Under the pieces are notes generated by a model. It did no database searches, was not told the DNA's origin, and worked only from the letters and a program-made list of their open reading frames with translations. DNA of 64,000 nucleotides, taken from the NCBI GenBank assembly GCA_016124945.1, contig WGMT01000006.1:1-64000 (forward strand), in the 5' to 3' direction. This stretch comes from a bacterium (lineage in GTDB: Bacteria; Chloroflexota; Anaerolineae; Caldilineales; Caldilineaceae). A program made the position numbers and the translations under genes. Positions 43,904 to 52,291 of the stretch are shown piece by piece (position 1 is the first letter of the stretch; each line of letters begins with the position of its first letter).

Positions 43904-44587
43904 ATGAATTATTGGGACAAGAATCAAGTCTATTGGGAGAAGGGTTACGCCGCCGTCAATGTAGATCACCCGATCTTCAGATTCTACGGTCGCATCTTGA
44001 AGCCGCAGTTTGCAATGGGCGGTAAGTTTGAAAAGTCACTTGATTTCGGATGTGGCCAGGGTGCAGCGGTCAACTTCTTTGCAACACAGGGGTTTAACGC
44101 GCGTGGTGTGGATATCAGCAACATCGACATTAGTATCGCCAAGGTGCGCTACCCACATCTTGCCGACAACTTTGCTGTGTGTGATCCAACACCGCAGCAG
44201 AATGAGTTCTACGGCTTCCCCGAAGACATTGGCGTTATCACAGCCATTCAGTCGCTCTATTTCCTTTCGGATACGGATTTTGAGATCGGCATGGACAAAC
44301 TCTATCGCTCCATGCGGCCGGGCGGCATCTTCTTTGCCACGATGATGGGTGAAAGAAACGCCGAGTACTTTGACAACTCTGTGGAATACCAGGACGGTTT
44401 ACGAACCGTGCGTTTCCAGAACGACCGTCTCGACGTCGAGTACAACATCTTCTTTATCAAAGATGAGGAACACCTGAAACAAAAGTTCAGTATGTTCAAG
44501 CCGCTACACCTCGGCTACTACTGTGCAAAGCTCCGCAACGATGAGGGAGATGGTTTCCACTACACCTTCTGTGGCATTAAGGAATAA
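43904..44587 (+). CDS. Class I SAM methyltransferase (pse locus)
   Basis: About 227 residues from ATG 43904, with AAAGAGG upstream. SAM-binding motif I is SLDFGCGQGAAVNFF, then GFNARGVDISNIDISIAKVR, and the post-I strand region GVITAIQSLYFL and YRSMRPGGIFFATMM. It starts MNYWDKNQVYWEKGYAAVN. The methyl acceptor is not known; the context suggests a sugar or nucleotide-sugar hydroxyl. Confidence 0.85.
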   Translation: MNYWDKNQVYWEKGYAAVNVDHPIFRFYGRILKPQFAMGGKFEKSLDFGCGQGAAVNFFATQGFNARGVDISNIDISIAKVRYPHLADNFAVCDPTPQQNEFYGFPEDIGVITAIQSLYFLSDTDFEIGMDKLYRSMRPGGIFFATMMGERNAEYFDNSVEYQDGLRTVRFQNDRLDVEYNIFFIKDEEHLKQKFSMFKPLHLGYYCAKLRNDEGDGFHYTFCGIKE

Positions 44588-44589
44588 AT

Positions 44590-45210
44590 ATGTCCAGCCA
44601 TTTATCTGAAGCGCTTCGTCTTGAAGGATTGTGGGCCGGCACATTCGGCGACGACTATGTCGATCGCAACCGCGCCGCCGGCGATGCCCGTCAGGCTTTC
44701 TGGGCGGAAGTGGCCGGCGCACTGCCCGCCGCACACACTGTGCTGGAAGTGGGCTGTAACGTCGGCGCCAACCTGCGCTGGTGGGCGCAGTTACGCCGTC
44801 CACAAGATGTGTATGGCATCGACATCAACGCCAAGGCGCTACACGAGTTGCGCCAGGAAGTGCCCGACGTCAACGCCCTGTGGTCTCCGGCGCGTGATTT
44901 GCCCTTTCGCGATCGTTGGTTCGATCTCGTCTTTACAATGGGGGTCTTGATTCATCAGCCCGAAAGTACACTGCCTCTGGTTATGTCTGAGGTGGTACGC
45001 TGTGCCAAACGCTATGTGCTGTGCGGCGAATACTTCGCCCCCGAAACGACAGAGGTCTTCTACCGCGGCAACAGCGGCGCGCTCTTTAAACGCGATTATG
45101 GTCAACTCTACCAGGAGCTTTTCCCGGAACTACGGCTGCACAGCCAGGGCTTTTTGCCCCGCGGCACCGGCTGGGACGATATCACCTACTGGCTCTTTGA
45201 GAAGGTGTAG
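44590..45210 (+). CDS. Pseudaminic-acid-locus methyltransferase
   Basis: A 206-residue protein starting three bases after the previous gene. The N terminus (LRLEGLWAGTFGDDYVDRNR) and motif I (VLEVGCNVGANLRWW), then YGIDINAKALHELR and VFTMGVLIHQPEST, match the small methylase family that accompanies pseudaminic acid gene clusters. It likely methylates the nonulosonic acid or its precursor. Confidence 0.85.
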   Translation: MSSHLSEALRLEGLWAGTFGDDYVDRNRAAGDARQAFWAEVAGALPAAHTVLEVGCNVGANLRWWAQLRRPQDVYGIDINAKALHELRQEVPDVNALWSPARDLPFRDRWFDLVFTMGVLIHQPESTLPLVMSEVVRCAKRYVLCGEYFAPETTEVFYRGNSGALFKRDYGQLYQELFPELRLHSQGFLPRGTGWDDITYWLFEKV

Positions 45211-45218
45211 GCGCACCA

Positions 45219-46310
45219 ATGCACGACCTTGCACCTGTCCCAACCATGTCTGCACCACAGGAACTCGTTCTGCGCTGTGATGCATCCAGGCAGATTGGGG
45301 CAGGGCATGTTGTGCGCTCGTTGACGTTGGCCGAAGGCTGGCAAGCTGCGGGCGGCGCCGTCACCCTGGTGGGGCGTGTCGAGATTCCCTGGTTGCGTGC
45401 ACAGATTGCGCACTCCGCCATTCGTTTTCTTGAGATTGCAGACGACATCACGTCTGATCAAGAACTCTCCTTGCTGGCAGATCTCGATGGTTTGAATTCA
45501 GCGGTGGGGGGCTGCGACGATCTTCGCCCCTGGCTGGTATTGGATGGTTACCGGTTCGATGCGTCCTATCATAGCCGCCTGCGTGCGCTTGGGTTTCAGC
45601 TCTGTGTCATTGATGACATGGCCCACCTGAACGCTTACGATGCTGATGTGATCCTTAATCAGAACCCAAACGCCGCCATGCTTCGCTACAACTGTCCGGC
45701 GCGTACCGTCCTCTTGCTGGGGACAGCCTATGCACTGCTTCGCCGCCAGTTCCGCGACCTTACCCTATCGCCCAAGCAGATCTCGCCTGTTGCGCGCCGA
45801 CTTCTGGTGACCTTCGGCGGCGCAGATACACAGCGGCAATGGCGTAAAGCACTCGACGCCCTGCATCACATCCAATCGCCGTCGTTGACCGTCACGTTGG
45901 TGGGCGCGCCGCAGCATTTGAGCACGGCAGCGGCGGCGGACCTTCCTGCGCAGCACACGATTGAGTTCCTGCCCAATGTGATTCGGATGGTCGATCTCAT
46001 GCAACAAGCCGACGTAGCCTTGTGCGCTTCGGGCAGCACCACCCTGGAACTTGCTTACCTGGGTGTGCCCATGTTGGTGACCTCCATCGCCGACAATCAG
46101 TTGGGCATCATGGACGGCCTGGCGCAGAGCGGCGCAGCGTTGGCGTTGGGTTGGCACGAAGAGATCACGGCGGTGCAGATCGCTGCACAACTCGAACCAT
46201 TGCTTGCCGATTCTGAGCGTAGACGGCAGATGAGCCGGGCCGGCCAGATTCTTGTCGACGGGCTGGGACCGGAACGTGTGATTGCAGCTTTTTTGACTTC
46301 GGCATCCTGA
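45219..46310 (+). CDS. pseG: UDP-sugar hydrolase PseG
   Basis: A 363-residue GT-B-fold protein. The N terminus has LRCDASRQIGAGHVVRSLTL with the catalytic-type His30 in the GxGH loop, then LVLDGYRFDASYHSRLR and VIDDMAHLNAYDADVILNQN, and the C domain has RRLLVTFGGADTQRQ and ADVALCASGSTTLELAYLGV. PseG removes UDP from 2,4-diacetamido-2,4,6-trideoxy-L-altrose (here possibly a formyl variant) before condensation by PseI. Confidence 0.93.
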   Translation: MHDLAPVPTMSAPQELVLRCDASRQIGAGHVVRSLTLAEGWQAAGGAVTLVGRVEIPWLRAQIAHSAIRFLEIADDITSDQELSLLADLDGLNSAVGGCDDLRPWLVLDGYRFDASYHSRLRALGFQLCVIDDMAHLNAYDADVILNQNPNAAMLRYNCPARTVLLLGTAYALLRRQFRDLTLSPKQISPVARRLLVTFGGADTQRQWRKALDALHHIQSPSLTVTLVGAPQHLSTAAAADLPAQHTIEFLPNVIRMVDLMQQADVALCASGSTTLELAYLGVPMLVTSIADNQLGIMDGLAQSGAALALGWHEEITAVQIAAQLEPLLADSERRRQMSRAGQILVDGLGPERVIAAFLTSAS

Positions 46311-46333
46311 TCAACACCACTGGAGATCCTACG

Positions 46334-47125
46334 ATGAACATTACAGCAATCGTACAGGCGCGTATGGGGAGCCAACGCCTACCCAAGAAAACCTTGATGG
46401 AGGTCTGCGGCAAGCCCATGCTGGGGCATGTGGTGGAACGGCTGCGGCGCAGCAACGCTGTCACCGGTATTGTGGTCGCCACTTCAAGCAACCAGTCCGA
46501 TCTGCCGATTGTCCAATATGCCCGGCAGGACCGTGTCACCTGTTTCGCCGGCAGCGAAGACGATGTCCTCTCTCGCTTTGTCGGCGCGGCCAAATCTGTG
46601 CAGACGGACTTGATCGTGCGCATCACCGGCGACTGCCCGTTGATTGATCCCAATGTATTAGACGAGATGATCGCCTATCACCTGGCCGAAGGTGTCGAGT
46701 ATACAGGCAACCTGGCCCGGCGCTCCCTGCCGCGTGGGTTGGATGCCGAAGTCTTTTCGGTGGATGCACTCTCAAGAGCCGACCGCATGGGGCTGGAACA
46801 TCATCACCGTGAGCATGTGACGCCCTTCATCTACGAGCATCCTGAACTTTTCACCATCGCCAGCTTCGAACTGACCGGCGCCCTGCGGCGCCCGGATCTA
46901 CGTCTCTGTGTGGACACGCAGGAGGACATGGAACTGATCCAGCGTATCTACCAGGAATTCTATCGGCCCGGCAACATCGTGGACATGCATGCAGTGACTG
47001 CATGGCTCGATGCCAATCCCGAATGGAAGTACTTCAACCAGGCTGCCGAACTGGAACACCTCAAACGCAATCAGATGGACGGTGTGCGTCAGGTCTTCCT
47101 CGAACCAGCGGCTGTGCAGGGGTAA
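46334..47125 (+). CDS. pseF: Cytidylyltransferase, PseF/SpsF-like
   Basis: A 263-residue nucleotidyltransferase: ITAIVQARMGSQRLPKKTLM (nucleotide-binding loop), GIVVATSSNQSDLPIV, ITGDCPLIDPNVLDEMIAYH and RPDLRLCVDTQEDMEL. The form is SpsF-like rather than the classic PseF. In a pse locus with no other cytidylyltransferase it is the best candidate to make CMP-pseudaminic acid. It starts 23 bases after pseG. Confidence 0.82.
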   Translation: MNITAIVQARMGSQRLPKKTLMEVCGKPMLGHVVERLRRSNAVTGIVVATSSNQSDLPIVQYARQDRVTCFAGSEDDVLSRFVGAAKSVQTDLIVRITGDCPLIDPNVLDEMIAYHLAEGVEYTGNLARRSLPRGLDAEVFSVDALSRADRMGLEHHHREHVTPFIYEHPELFTIASFELTGALRRPDLRLCVDTQEDMELIQRIYQEFYRPGNIVDMHAVTAWLDANPEWKYFNQAAELEHLKRNQMDGVRQVFLEPAAVQG

Positions 47126-47130
47126 GGTCA

Positions 47131-47919
47131 ATGCGCATTCTGTTTATGGGCAACAACTGGGTGGGCTGGCAGGTGGCGTCCTGGCTACACCAACAAAGAG
47201 CCGAAGTCGTGGGCGCAGTGCTGCACCCTGCGGATCGGCAAAAGTTCGGTGCAGAGTTGCTGCGCTGTTTCGCCGATAAGCATGTACCCGTTTTTGATGC
47301 GTCGACGCTGCGCACACCGGCTACACTCGATGCCATTCGCGCCCTGGATGCAGATCTGGGGCTTTCCGTCTTTTTGGGCTACATCTTAAAGCCGGATTTC
47401 CTGCGAATCTTTCCACAGGGGGTGCTCAACCTGCATCCTTCGTATTTGCCCTACAACAAAGGCGCGCACCCCAACGTCTGGAGCATTGTCGACGAGACGC
47501 CGGCTGGGGTGACGTTACATTTTATTGATGAAGGCGTCGACACAGGCGACGTGGTGGCGCGTCTCCAGGTGCCTGTCGAACCCGTCGATACCGCCGCCAC
47601 CCTCTATCGCAAATTGGAAACGGCGTCTGTCGATCTTTTTATCGAACAGTGGCCACGCCTGTGCGCGGGCAACCTTCCCCGTGTGCAACAGGACGTCGGC
47701 AGCGGTACCCATCATCGCCAAAATGATCTGCGCATGTTGGATCAAGTCGATCTGGACAAGACGTACACCGCCAGGGAGTTGCTGAACCTGTTGCGGGCGC
47801 GTACCTTTCCTCCTTATGGCGGCGCCTACTTTGAGGATCAGGGGCGTCGGGTCTACGTGCGGATTCAGTTGTCTTACGACGAGAGGTTTGCAAACCATGA
47901 AACAGGAATTCAAGATTAA
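47131..47919 (+). CDS. Formyltetrahydrofolate-dependent sugar formyltransferase
   Basis: About 262 residues from ATG 47131, five bases after the previous stop, with GGGGTAAGG upstream. The catalytic triad of the Fmt/ArnA formyltransferase fold is visible: Asn100 and His102 in VLNLHPSYLPYNKG and Asp140 in DEGVDTGD. It is the only acyltransferase-like gene in the locus and sits where pseH (the N-acetyltransferase) would be expected, so it probably formylates the C4 amine made by PseC. Its end overlaps pseI by 23 bases. Confidence 0.88.
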   Translation: MRILFMGNNWVGWQVASWLHQQRAEVVGAVLHPADRQKFGAELLRCFADKHVPVFDASTLRTPATLDAIRALDADLGLSVFLGYILKPDFLRIFPQGVLNLHPSYLPYNKGAHPNVWSIVDETPAGVTLHFIDEGVDTGDVVARLQVPVEPVDTAATLYRKLETASVDLFIEQWPRLCAGNLPRVQQDVGSGTHHRQNDLRMLDQVDLDKTYTARELLNLLRARTFPPYGGAYFEDQGRRVYVRIQLSYDERFANHETGIQD

Positions 47920-48949
47920 CGGCAGGCCCATCGGCCCCGGCCATCCCACCTACATCATTGCCGAGATGTCGGGCAACCACAACCAGAGCCTTGAACGGGC
48001 CGTGCAAATTCTGGAGGCGGCGGCACAAGCCGGCGCCGACGCCGTTAAGTTGCAGACCTACACGCCCGATACGTTGACCATCGACTGCGACAACGAGTAT
48101 TTCCAGATTGGCAAAGGCACAGTCTGGCAAGGGCGCAAACTCTACGATCTCTACGGCGAAGCCAGTACGCCCTGGGAATGGCAACCGCAACTCAAGCGTA
48201 TCGCCGATGATCTGGGCGTGGACCTTTTTTCGACGCCGTTCGATGCCACAGCCGTCGACTTCTTGGAAGGGATGGATGTCCCCGCCTACAAGATCGCATC
48301 CTTCGAGGTGGTGGATCTGGCGCTGCTGGCCCGTGTCGCCCATACCGGCAAGCCCATTATCATGTCCACAGGTATGGCCAACCTTGAAGAGATCGACGAC
48401 GCCGTGCACGCCATCCGCAGTCAGGGGAACGAGCAACTGGCGCTGCTCAAATGCACCAGCGCCTACCCCACGCCCCCCTCTGAAATGAACTTGCGCACCA
48501 TCCCACATTTGGCCGAGCGCTATCAGTTGCCAGTTGGGCTTTCGGATCATACCCTCGACATTGTTGTGCCTGTCACCGCGGTGGCGTTGGGTGCGTGCAT
48601 CATCGAAAAGCATTTCACCCTCTCGCGCCAGGAAGCCGGCCCCGACAGTACCTTCTCACTGGAACCCCATGAGTTCAAAGCGATGGTGGACGCAGTACGC
48701 ACCACCGAGGCGGCGCTGGGCAAGGTCAACTACGAAGTGACCGAATCCGAAATCGCCAGCCGAGTTTTCCGTCGTTCGCTCTTCGTGGTAGAGGATATGC
48801 AGCCGGGAGAGGTTTTCACAGAGCAAAACGTGCGCTCGATCCGACCAGGATTTGGACTGGCGCCTAAATCCCTGGCAGATGTATTGGGGCGAACGGCAAC
48901 ATGTTCTGTTTCCAGAGGAACGCCGCTTTCCTGGGAAATTGTAGATTGA
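47897..48949 (+). CDS. pseI: Pseudaminic acid synthase PseI
   Basis: About 350 residues from ATG 47897, with GAGAGG upstream. The NeuB-family TIM barrel shows YIIAEMSGNHNQSLERAVQI, GADAVKLQTYTPDTLTIDC, LFSTPFDATAVDFLEGMDV, YKIASFEVVDL, LLKCTSAYPTPPSEMNL and GLSDHTLDIVVPVTAVALGA. A SAF domain ends the protein (RRSLFVVEDMQPGEVFTEQN). NGKGTVW-like and SFEVVD signatures favour PseI over NeuB. It condenses the altrose sugar with phosphoenolpyruvate. Confidence 0.94.
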   Translation: MKQEFKINGRPIGPGHPTYIIAEMSGNHNQSLERAVQILEAAAQAGADAVKLQTYTPDTLTIDCDNEYFQIGKGTVWQGRKLYDLYGEASTPWEWQPQLKRIADDLGVDLFSTPFDATAVDFLEGMDVPAYKIASFEVVDLALLARVAHTGKPIIMSTGMANLEEIDDAVHAIRSQGNEQLALLKCTSAYPTPPSEMNLRTIPHLAERYQLPVGLSDHTLDIVVPVTAVALGACIIEKHFTLSRQEAGPDSTFSLEPHEFKAMVDAVRTTEAALGKVNYEVTESEIASRVFRRSLFVVEDMQPGEVFTEQNVRSIRPGFGLAPKSLADVLGRTATCSVSRGTPLSWEIVD

Positions 48950-48999
48950 CATAACCACTTAATCCGCATAAGGGATGACAGCGAAAGGGGACGGATCCT

Positions 49000-49581
49000 A
49001 TGCCGTTCGATTTAGATGGGAAACCATTTTCGGTGAAGCGCAATACAGAGCCGCTTCAGCTATTGGGCGTGCTTAACGAAAGGCTCAACCAGCAAGGACG
49101 TGTCTTGCACCATGTTGTCCTCAACGGGCAGGAGATCCAAGACAATTGGCTGGAGGCGTTGCTCAGCATCAGCGAAACCGACAACATATCGTTCGTCAGT
49201 GTGACAGCTGGTGAGCTACTGGAAGAGTCAATCATCAACACCGTGGACGTTTTGCCCAAATTGGCCGACGATCTCACCCAGGCTGCGCGCTGTCTACAAA
49301 TGGGTACAGACGACAAGGCGTTTCCGTTGATCGCTTCGTCTGTCAACGGCCTGGAAGCATACATTCAGCTTCTGAATTTGATCTCACAGTACCTGCCCGA
49401 ACATGCTGGAGAGAGTGGGCGCTTGCTGGAACCATTGACACAGTGGCTACAAAAACTCCTGTCGGTATGGCGAACTGAAAACTTTGTGCTGATGGCCGAC
49501 TACCTGCTTCATGAACTTGAACCTCAGATCCAGCGCGGGCATCGCTGGCTTCGAACTCTGGTTGCCCAACCTGTAGTCTAA
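49000..49581 (+). CDS. Unknown protein between pseI and maf
   Basis: A 193-residue soluble protein I do not recognise. The first 65 residues look beta-rich (FDLDGKPFSVKRNTEPLQLL, VLHHVVLNGQEIQDNW, then DNISFVSVTAGELLEESI), and the rest is helical (TVDVLPKLADDLTQAARCLQ, VNGLEAYIQLLNLISQYLPE, ENFVLMADYLLHELEPQIQR). It has no signal peptide or membrane segment. The neighbours imply a role in flagellin glycosylation or secretion, perhaps as a chaperone or adaptor. Confidence 0.75.
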   Translation: MPFDLDGKPFSVKRNTEPLQLLGVLNERLNQQGRVLHHVVLNGQEIQDNWLEALLSISETDNISFVSVTAGELLEESIINTVDVLPKLADDLTQAARCLQMGTDDKAFPLIASSVNGLEAYIQLLNLISQYLPEHAGESGRLLEPLTQWLQKLLSVWRTENFVLMADYLLHELEPQIQRGHRWLRTLVAQPVV

Positions 49582-49644
49582 AAAGGAAGGCACCGTTTCA
49601 GGTGCGTCGCACCTGAAGTTGAACAGCTAGACAAGGAATCCCTT

Positions 49645-51942
49645 ATGGCAACAGCATTGCGCAAGAACAAACAACAAAATTTTCGAGGCAAAAACCTGCA
49701 ACTCTTTCAGCAAGTCTCGCCCAAGATGGTGGACTACCTGAAGAACAAGACGGCAGGCGTTGAGGTTGCTTCTGTCAATACTCGTGCAGGAGTGCCCACA
49801 CTCACGTACAGGCAGGGCAATCGCCATGTTCATCTGCACAGCGCCTACGATCCTGTAGCCGAAGCGCATTATTGGGCTGAGCAGGCCGGCCAGGATGACT
49901 GGCAGATCGGCGTGATCTTTGGTGTGGGGCTTGGATATCATATTGAAGCCCTACAAAGACTTTACCCCGACCGCTCGCTTGTGCTGATCGAACCTACCCC
50001 CGATATTTTGAACGCCACAATTCAACTCCGCGATCTACGGTCGGTGATCCGCCATCCCAACTTCTCAATGGTAGCCAGCAGCGATACCACCGCTTCAGCG
50101 CTTTCCCTTTTTGAAAACCATCTCCGCAGCGCCGTGATCAAAGGCCGTGTCGCATTCTTGACCTGGCCACCGTACCGACGCCTTTGGTCTGACTTCTGGC
50201 AACAGGTTCAGCAGAAAGTCGGAGAGTTGACACGCCAGATCTCAGTGAACTTTTCGACCTATCAATATTTTTCGATGCAGTGGCAAGAGAATTTCTTTAC
50301 CAATCTGCGTGCATCCGCCACAGATCCCAGTGCAAAGTCGCTTTTTCCCCACTTTATGGGAAAGCCGGCGATTCTGGTGGCAGCCGGCCCCTCGCTCCAA
50401 AAGAACATTCATCTATTGGTTGAGGCCAAAGACAAGGCGCTCATTGTCGCCGCCGGCTCGGCAGTCGGTGCTTTGCTGGCACATGGAATCAAGCCACATC
50501 TGGTTGTTTCGTTTGATGGAGGCCCCGCCAATTACTACGCCTTCACCAATATCCCAACCGATGATCTTGTCCTTGTTTATTCTTCGGTGATCTATCCACG
50601 TATTGTGGCTGAATACCAGGGGCCACGTTTTGTCTTAGGGGTCGATATTTACCCATTCGAACGATGGTTTCACGCACAGATCGGTCATGATCGCGGCAGT
50701 ATGGCCAGCGGTCCCTCCATTGCAAACTTAACCTGGGACCTGCTTCGGCAGATGGACTGCGAGCCAATTATCTTTGTCGGCCAGGATCTCGCCTTCGGTC
50801 ATGATGGGCAGACCCACGCAGCCGGTCGTGTCGAGCTGAACTATGGCACAGACAAGCCAGTTGATCCAGAAGACGAGGCAGCATCGAAGGCCTTCGAATG
50901 GGTGGAAGATGTCTGGGGAAATCAAGTACGCACCAAACCCGTCTGGTTGGCCATGAAAATCTGGTTTGAGCAACGCATCTACGCCTGGGGGCGAGGTAAA
51001 ACTTTTATCGATGCCACCGAAGGCGGTGCCAAAATCACCGGCACAAAGATCATGACATTACGCGAAACGCTTGATCGCTACTGTCAGACCCCGTTCGATG
51101 CAGAAAAGGCAATCCGGCAGACCTACCGCTCCCAAAAGGACCAGTTTGACTCGCTCAACATGAGTGGAAAGCTGGATACGGCGTTGCATCACCTGAATCA
51201 GGAGTTTGATGATGTCCTGAAACTATGTGGCGAAGCCGTTGAAACCCTGCGCGCACTTGATGCGCTCAACCGAGACAACGCCCTTACAGAGAGTGAATTC
51301 TCGAAGTTTCATCTAGAATTGAGCCGTTTCGATTCACAACTTGCCGCCATTGACGCATATACACAATTTGTGCGGCCGGCCATCGACAACAACGTGGCTG
51401 CCTTTGATGCCATGTCAATACGTCTAAAATCTGAAACGGACCTTGGCGCGCAGGGGCAGCAGCTTGCTGAACTCTATGCAGCACTCTTCGCACTGACCAA
51501 GGACACAGCGACTGAACTCAAGTCCTACTGTCAACTGGCTGTTGAGATGGCCGGCCCCTATTCTCCGCCTAAACTCGTCACTGAGCTAGATGCTGTCTCC
51601 CTTGTCTGTGGTGCCATGCATCCTTATGTCAACAGGCTAAAGGAACTGGCGCAGATGCCCGTAGAGAGCGCCGAGTGGGCGGAAGTCCAGCAGATGCATG
51701 AAGAACTAGGCAAACTGGCCGCACAGATCAATCAAACCGAAGTTCTGCGCTGCTTTGTGAAGGAACTCGTTGTCCTAAAATCAACCGCGTTGCAAGAACT
51801 CAAAGCAATTCAACTGGCAGTAAGCACTGAACCAGATCTGCGCCGGAAGGCTGAATACCTGGCAAACTATCATGCGCTCTCTTTGTCTGTAGTCGAAGAC
51901 GCATTGATGCAGGTACGTGGCTATAGCAAGCTTCCTGCTTAA
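49645..51942 (+). CDS. maf: Maf-type flagellin glycosyltransferase
   Basis: A 765-residue protein of the motility-associated-factor family (DUF115). It has VIFGVGLGYHIEALQRLYPD and SLVLIEPTPDILNATI in the N-terminal domain, and the MptE-like core with KPAILVAAGPSLQKNIHLLV, LIVAAGSAVGALLAHGIKPH, LVVSFDGGPANYYAF and EPIIFVGQDLAFGHDGQTHA. The last 250 residues are helical. Maf proteins move pseudaminic acid or a relative from the CMP form onto Ser/Thr of flagellin. Last gene of the pse run, directly before the flagellin gene. Confidence 0.92.
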   Translation: MATALRKNKQQNFRGKNLQLFQQVSPKMVDYLKNKTAGVEVASVNTRAGVPTLTYRQGNRHVHLHSAYDPVAEAHYWAEQAGQDDWQIGVIFGVGLGYHIEALQRLYPDRSLVLIEPTPDILNATIQLRDLRSVIRHPNFSMVASSDTTASALSLFENHLRSAVIKGRVAFLTWPPYRRLWSDFWQQVQQKVGELTRQISVNFSTYQYFSMQWQENFFTNLRASATDPSAKSLFPHFMGKPAILVAAGPSLQKNIHLLVEAKDKALIVAAGSAVGALLAHGIKPHLVVSFDGGPANYYAFTNIPTDDLVLVYSSVIYPRIVAEYQGPRFVLGVDIYPFERWFHAQIGHDRGSMASGPSIANLTWDLLRQMDCEPIIFVGQDLAFGHDGQTHAAGRVELNYGTDKPVDPEDEAASKAFEWVEDVWGNQVRTKPVWLAMKIWFEQRIYAWGRGKTFIDATEGGAKITGTKIMTLRETLDRYCQTPFDAEKAIRQTYRSQKDQFDSLNMSGKLDTALHHLNQEFDDVLKLCGEAVETLRALDALNRDNALTESEFSKFHLELSRFDSQLAAIDAYTQFVRPAIDNNVAAFDAMSIRLKSETDLGAQGQQLAELYAALFALTKDTATELKSYCQLAVEMAGPYSPPKLVTELDAVSLVCGAMHPYVNRLKELAQMPVESAEWAEVQQMHEELGKLAAQINQTEVLRCFVKELVVLKSTALQELKAIQLAVSTEPDLRRKAEYLANYHALSLSVVEDALMQVRGYSKLPA

Positions 51943-51992
51943 CCCTGCCCAACTCCTGCAATACTGAGGCTGGAACCAGCAGTATTAAACAT

Positions 51993-52036
51993 AAAATGCG
52001 AGATGAACCGGGGTGTTTCGGTTCATCTCGCATTTT
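51993..52036 (+). terminator. Terminator after maf
   Basis: A perfect 18-bp stem, AAAATGCGAGATGAACCG with CGGTTCATCTCGCATTTT, around an 8-base loop, 50 bases after the maf stop. The A and T ends give terminator character on both strands. Confidence 0.85.
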
Positions 52037-52091
52037 GGGATCTTACCTGTGGGGCGCACAGCGAAGTCGTTTTCTTGTTACGTTCGCAGTT

Positions 52092-52158
52092 ACCTTCCGG
52101 GAAGGGATTCCAGTAATTTCCAGGTGTGCGAGCTACATCTAATCCCTTCCCGGAAGGT
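52092..52158. repeat. 18-bp inverted repeat downstream of flagellin
   Basis: ACCTTCCGGGAAGGGATT and AATCCCTTCCCGGAAGGT are perfect inverted copies 31 bases apart. Each arm is itself nearly self-complementary (CCTTCC/GGAAGG). The stretch 51943-52291 holds three separate strong stems and no gene. Confidence 0.85.
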
Positions 52159-52206
52159 TTGCGTATTCAGCGACACGACCACTTCGCTGTACAGCCACGT
52201 AAAGAC

Positions 52207-52266
52207 AGCGTCAATCAAAAATCGTCTGGTAGGCCTCGGCCTACCAGACGATTTCTGATTGACGCT
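52207..52266. terminator. 60-base near-perfect hairpin at the flagellin 3' end
   Basis: Two 29-base arms (52207-52235, 52238-52266) pair except for one position, around a 2-base loop, beginning 26 bases after the flagellin stop on the minus strand. There is no long T-run, so it may be a stabilising 3' stem or a factor-assisted terminator for the flagellin message. Confidence 0.7.
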
Positions 52267-52291
52267 ATTTCTGTTACCGACTTCTGTCGAA

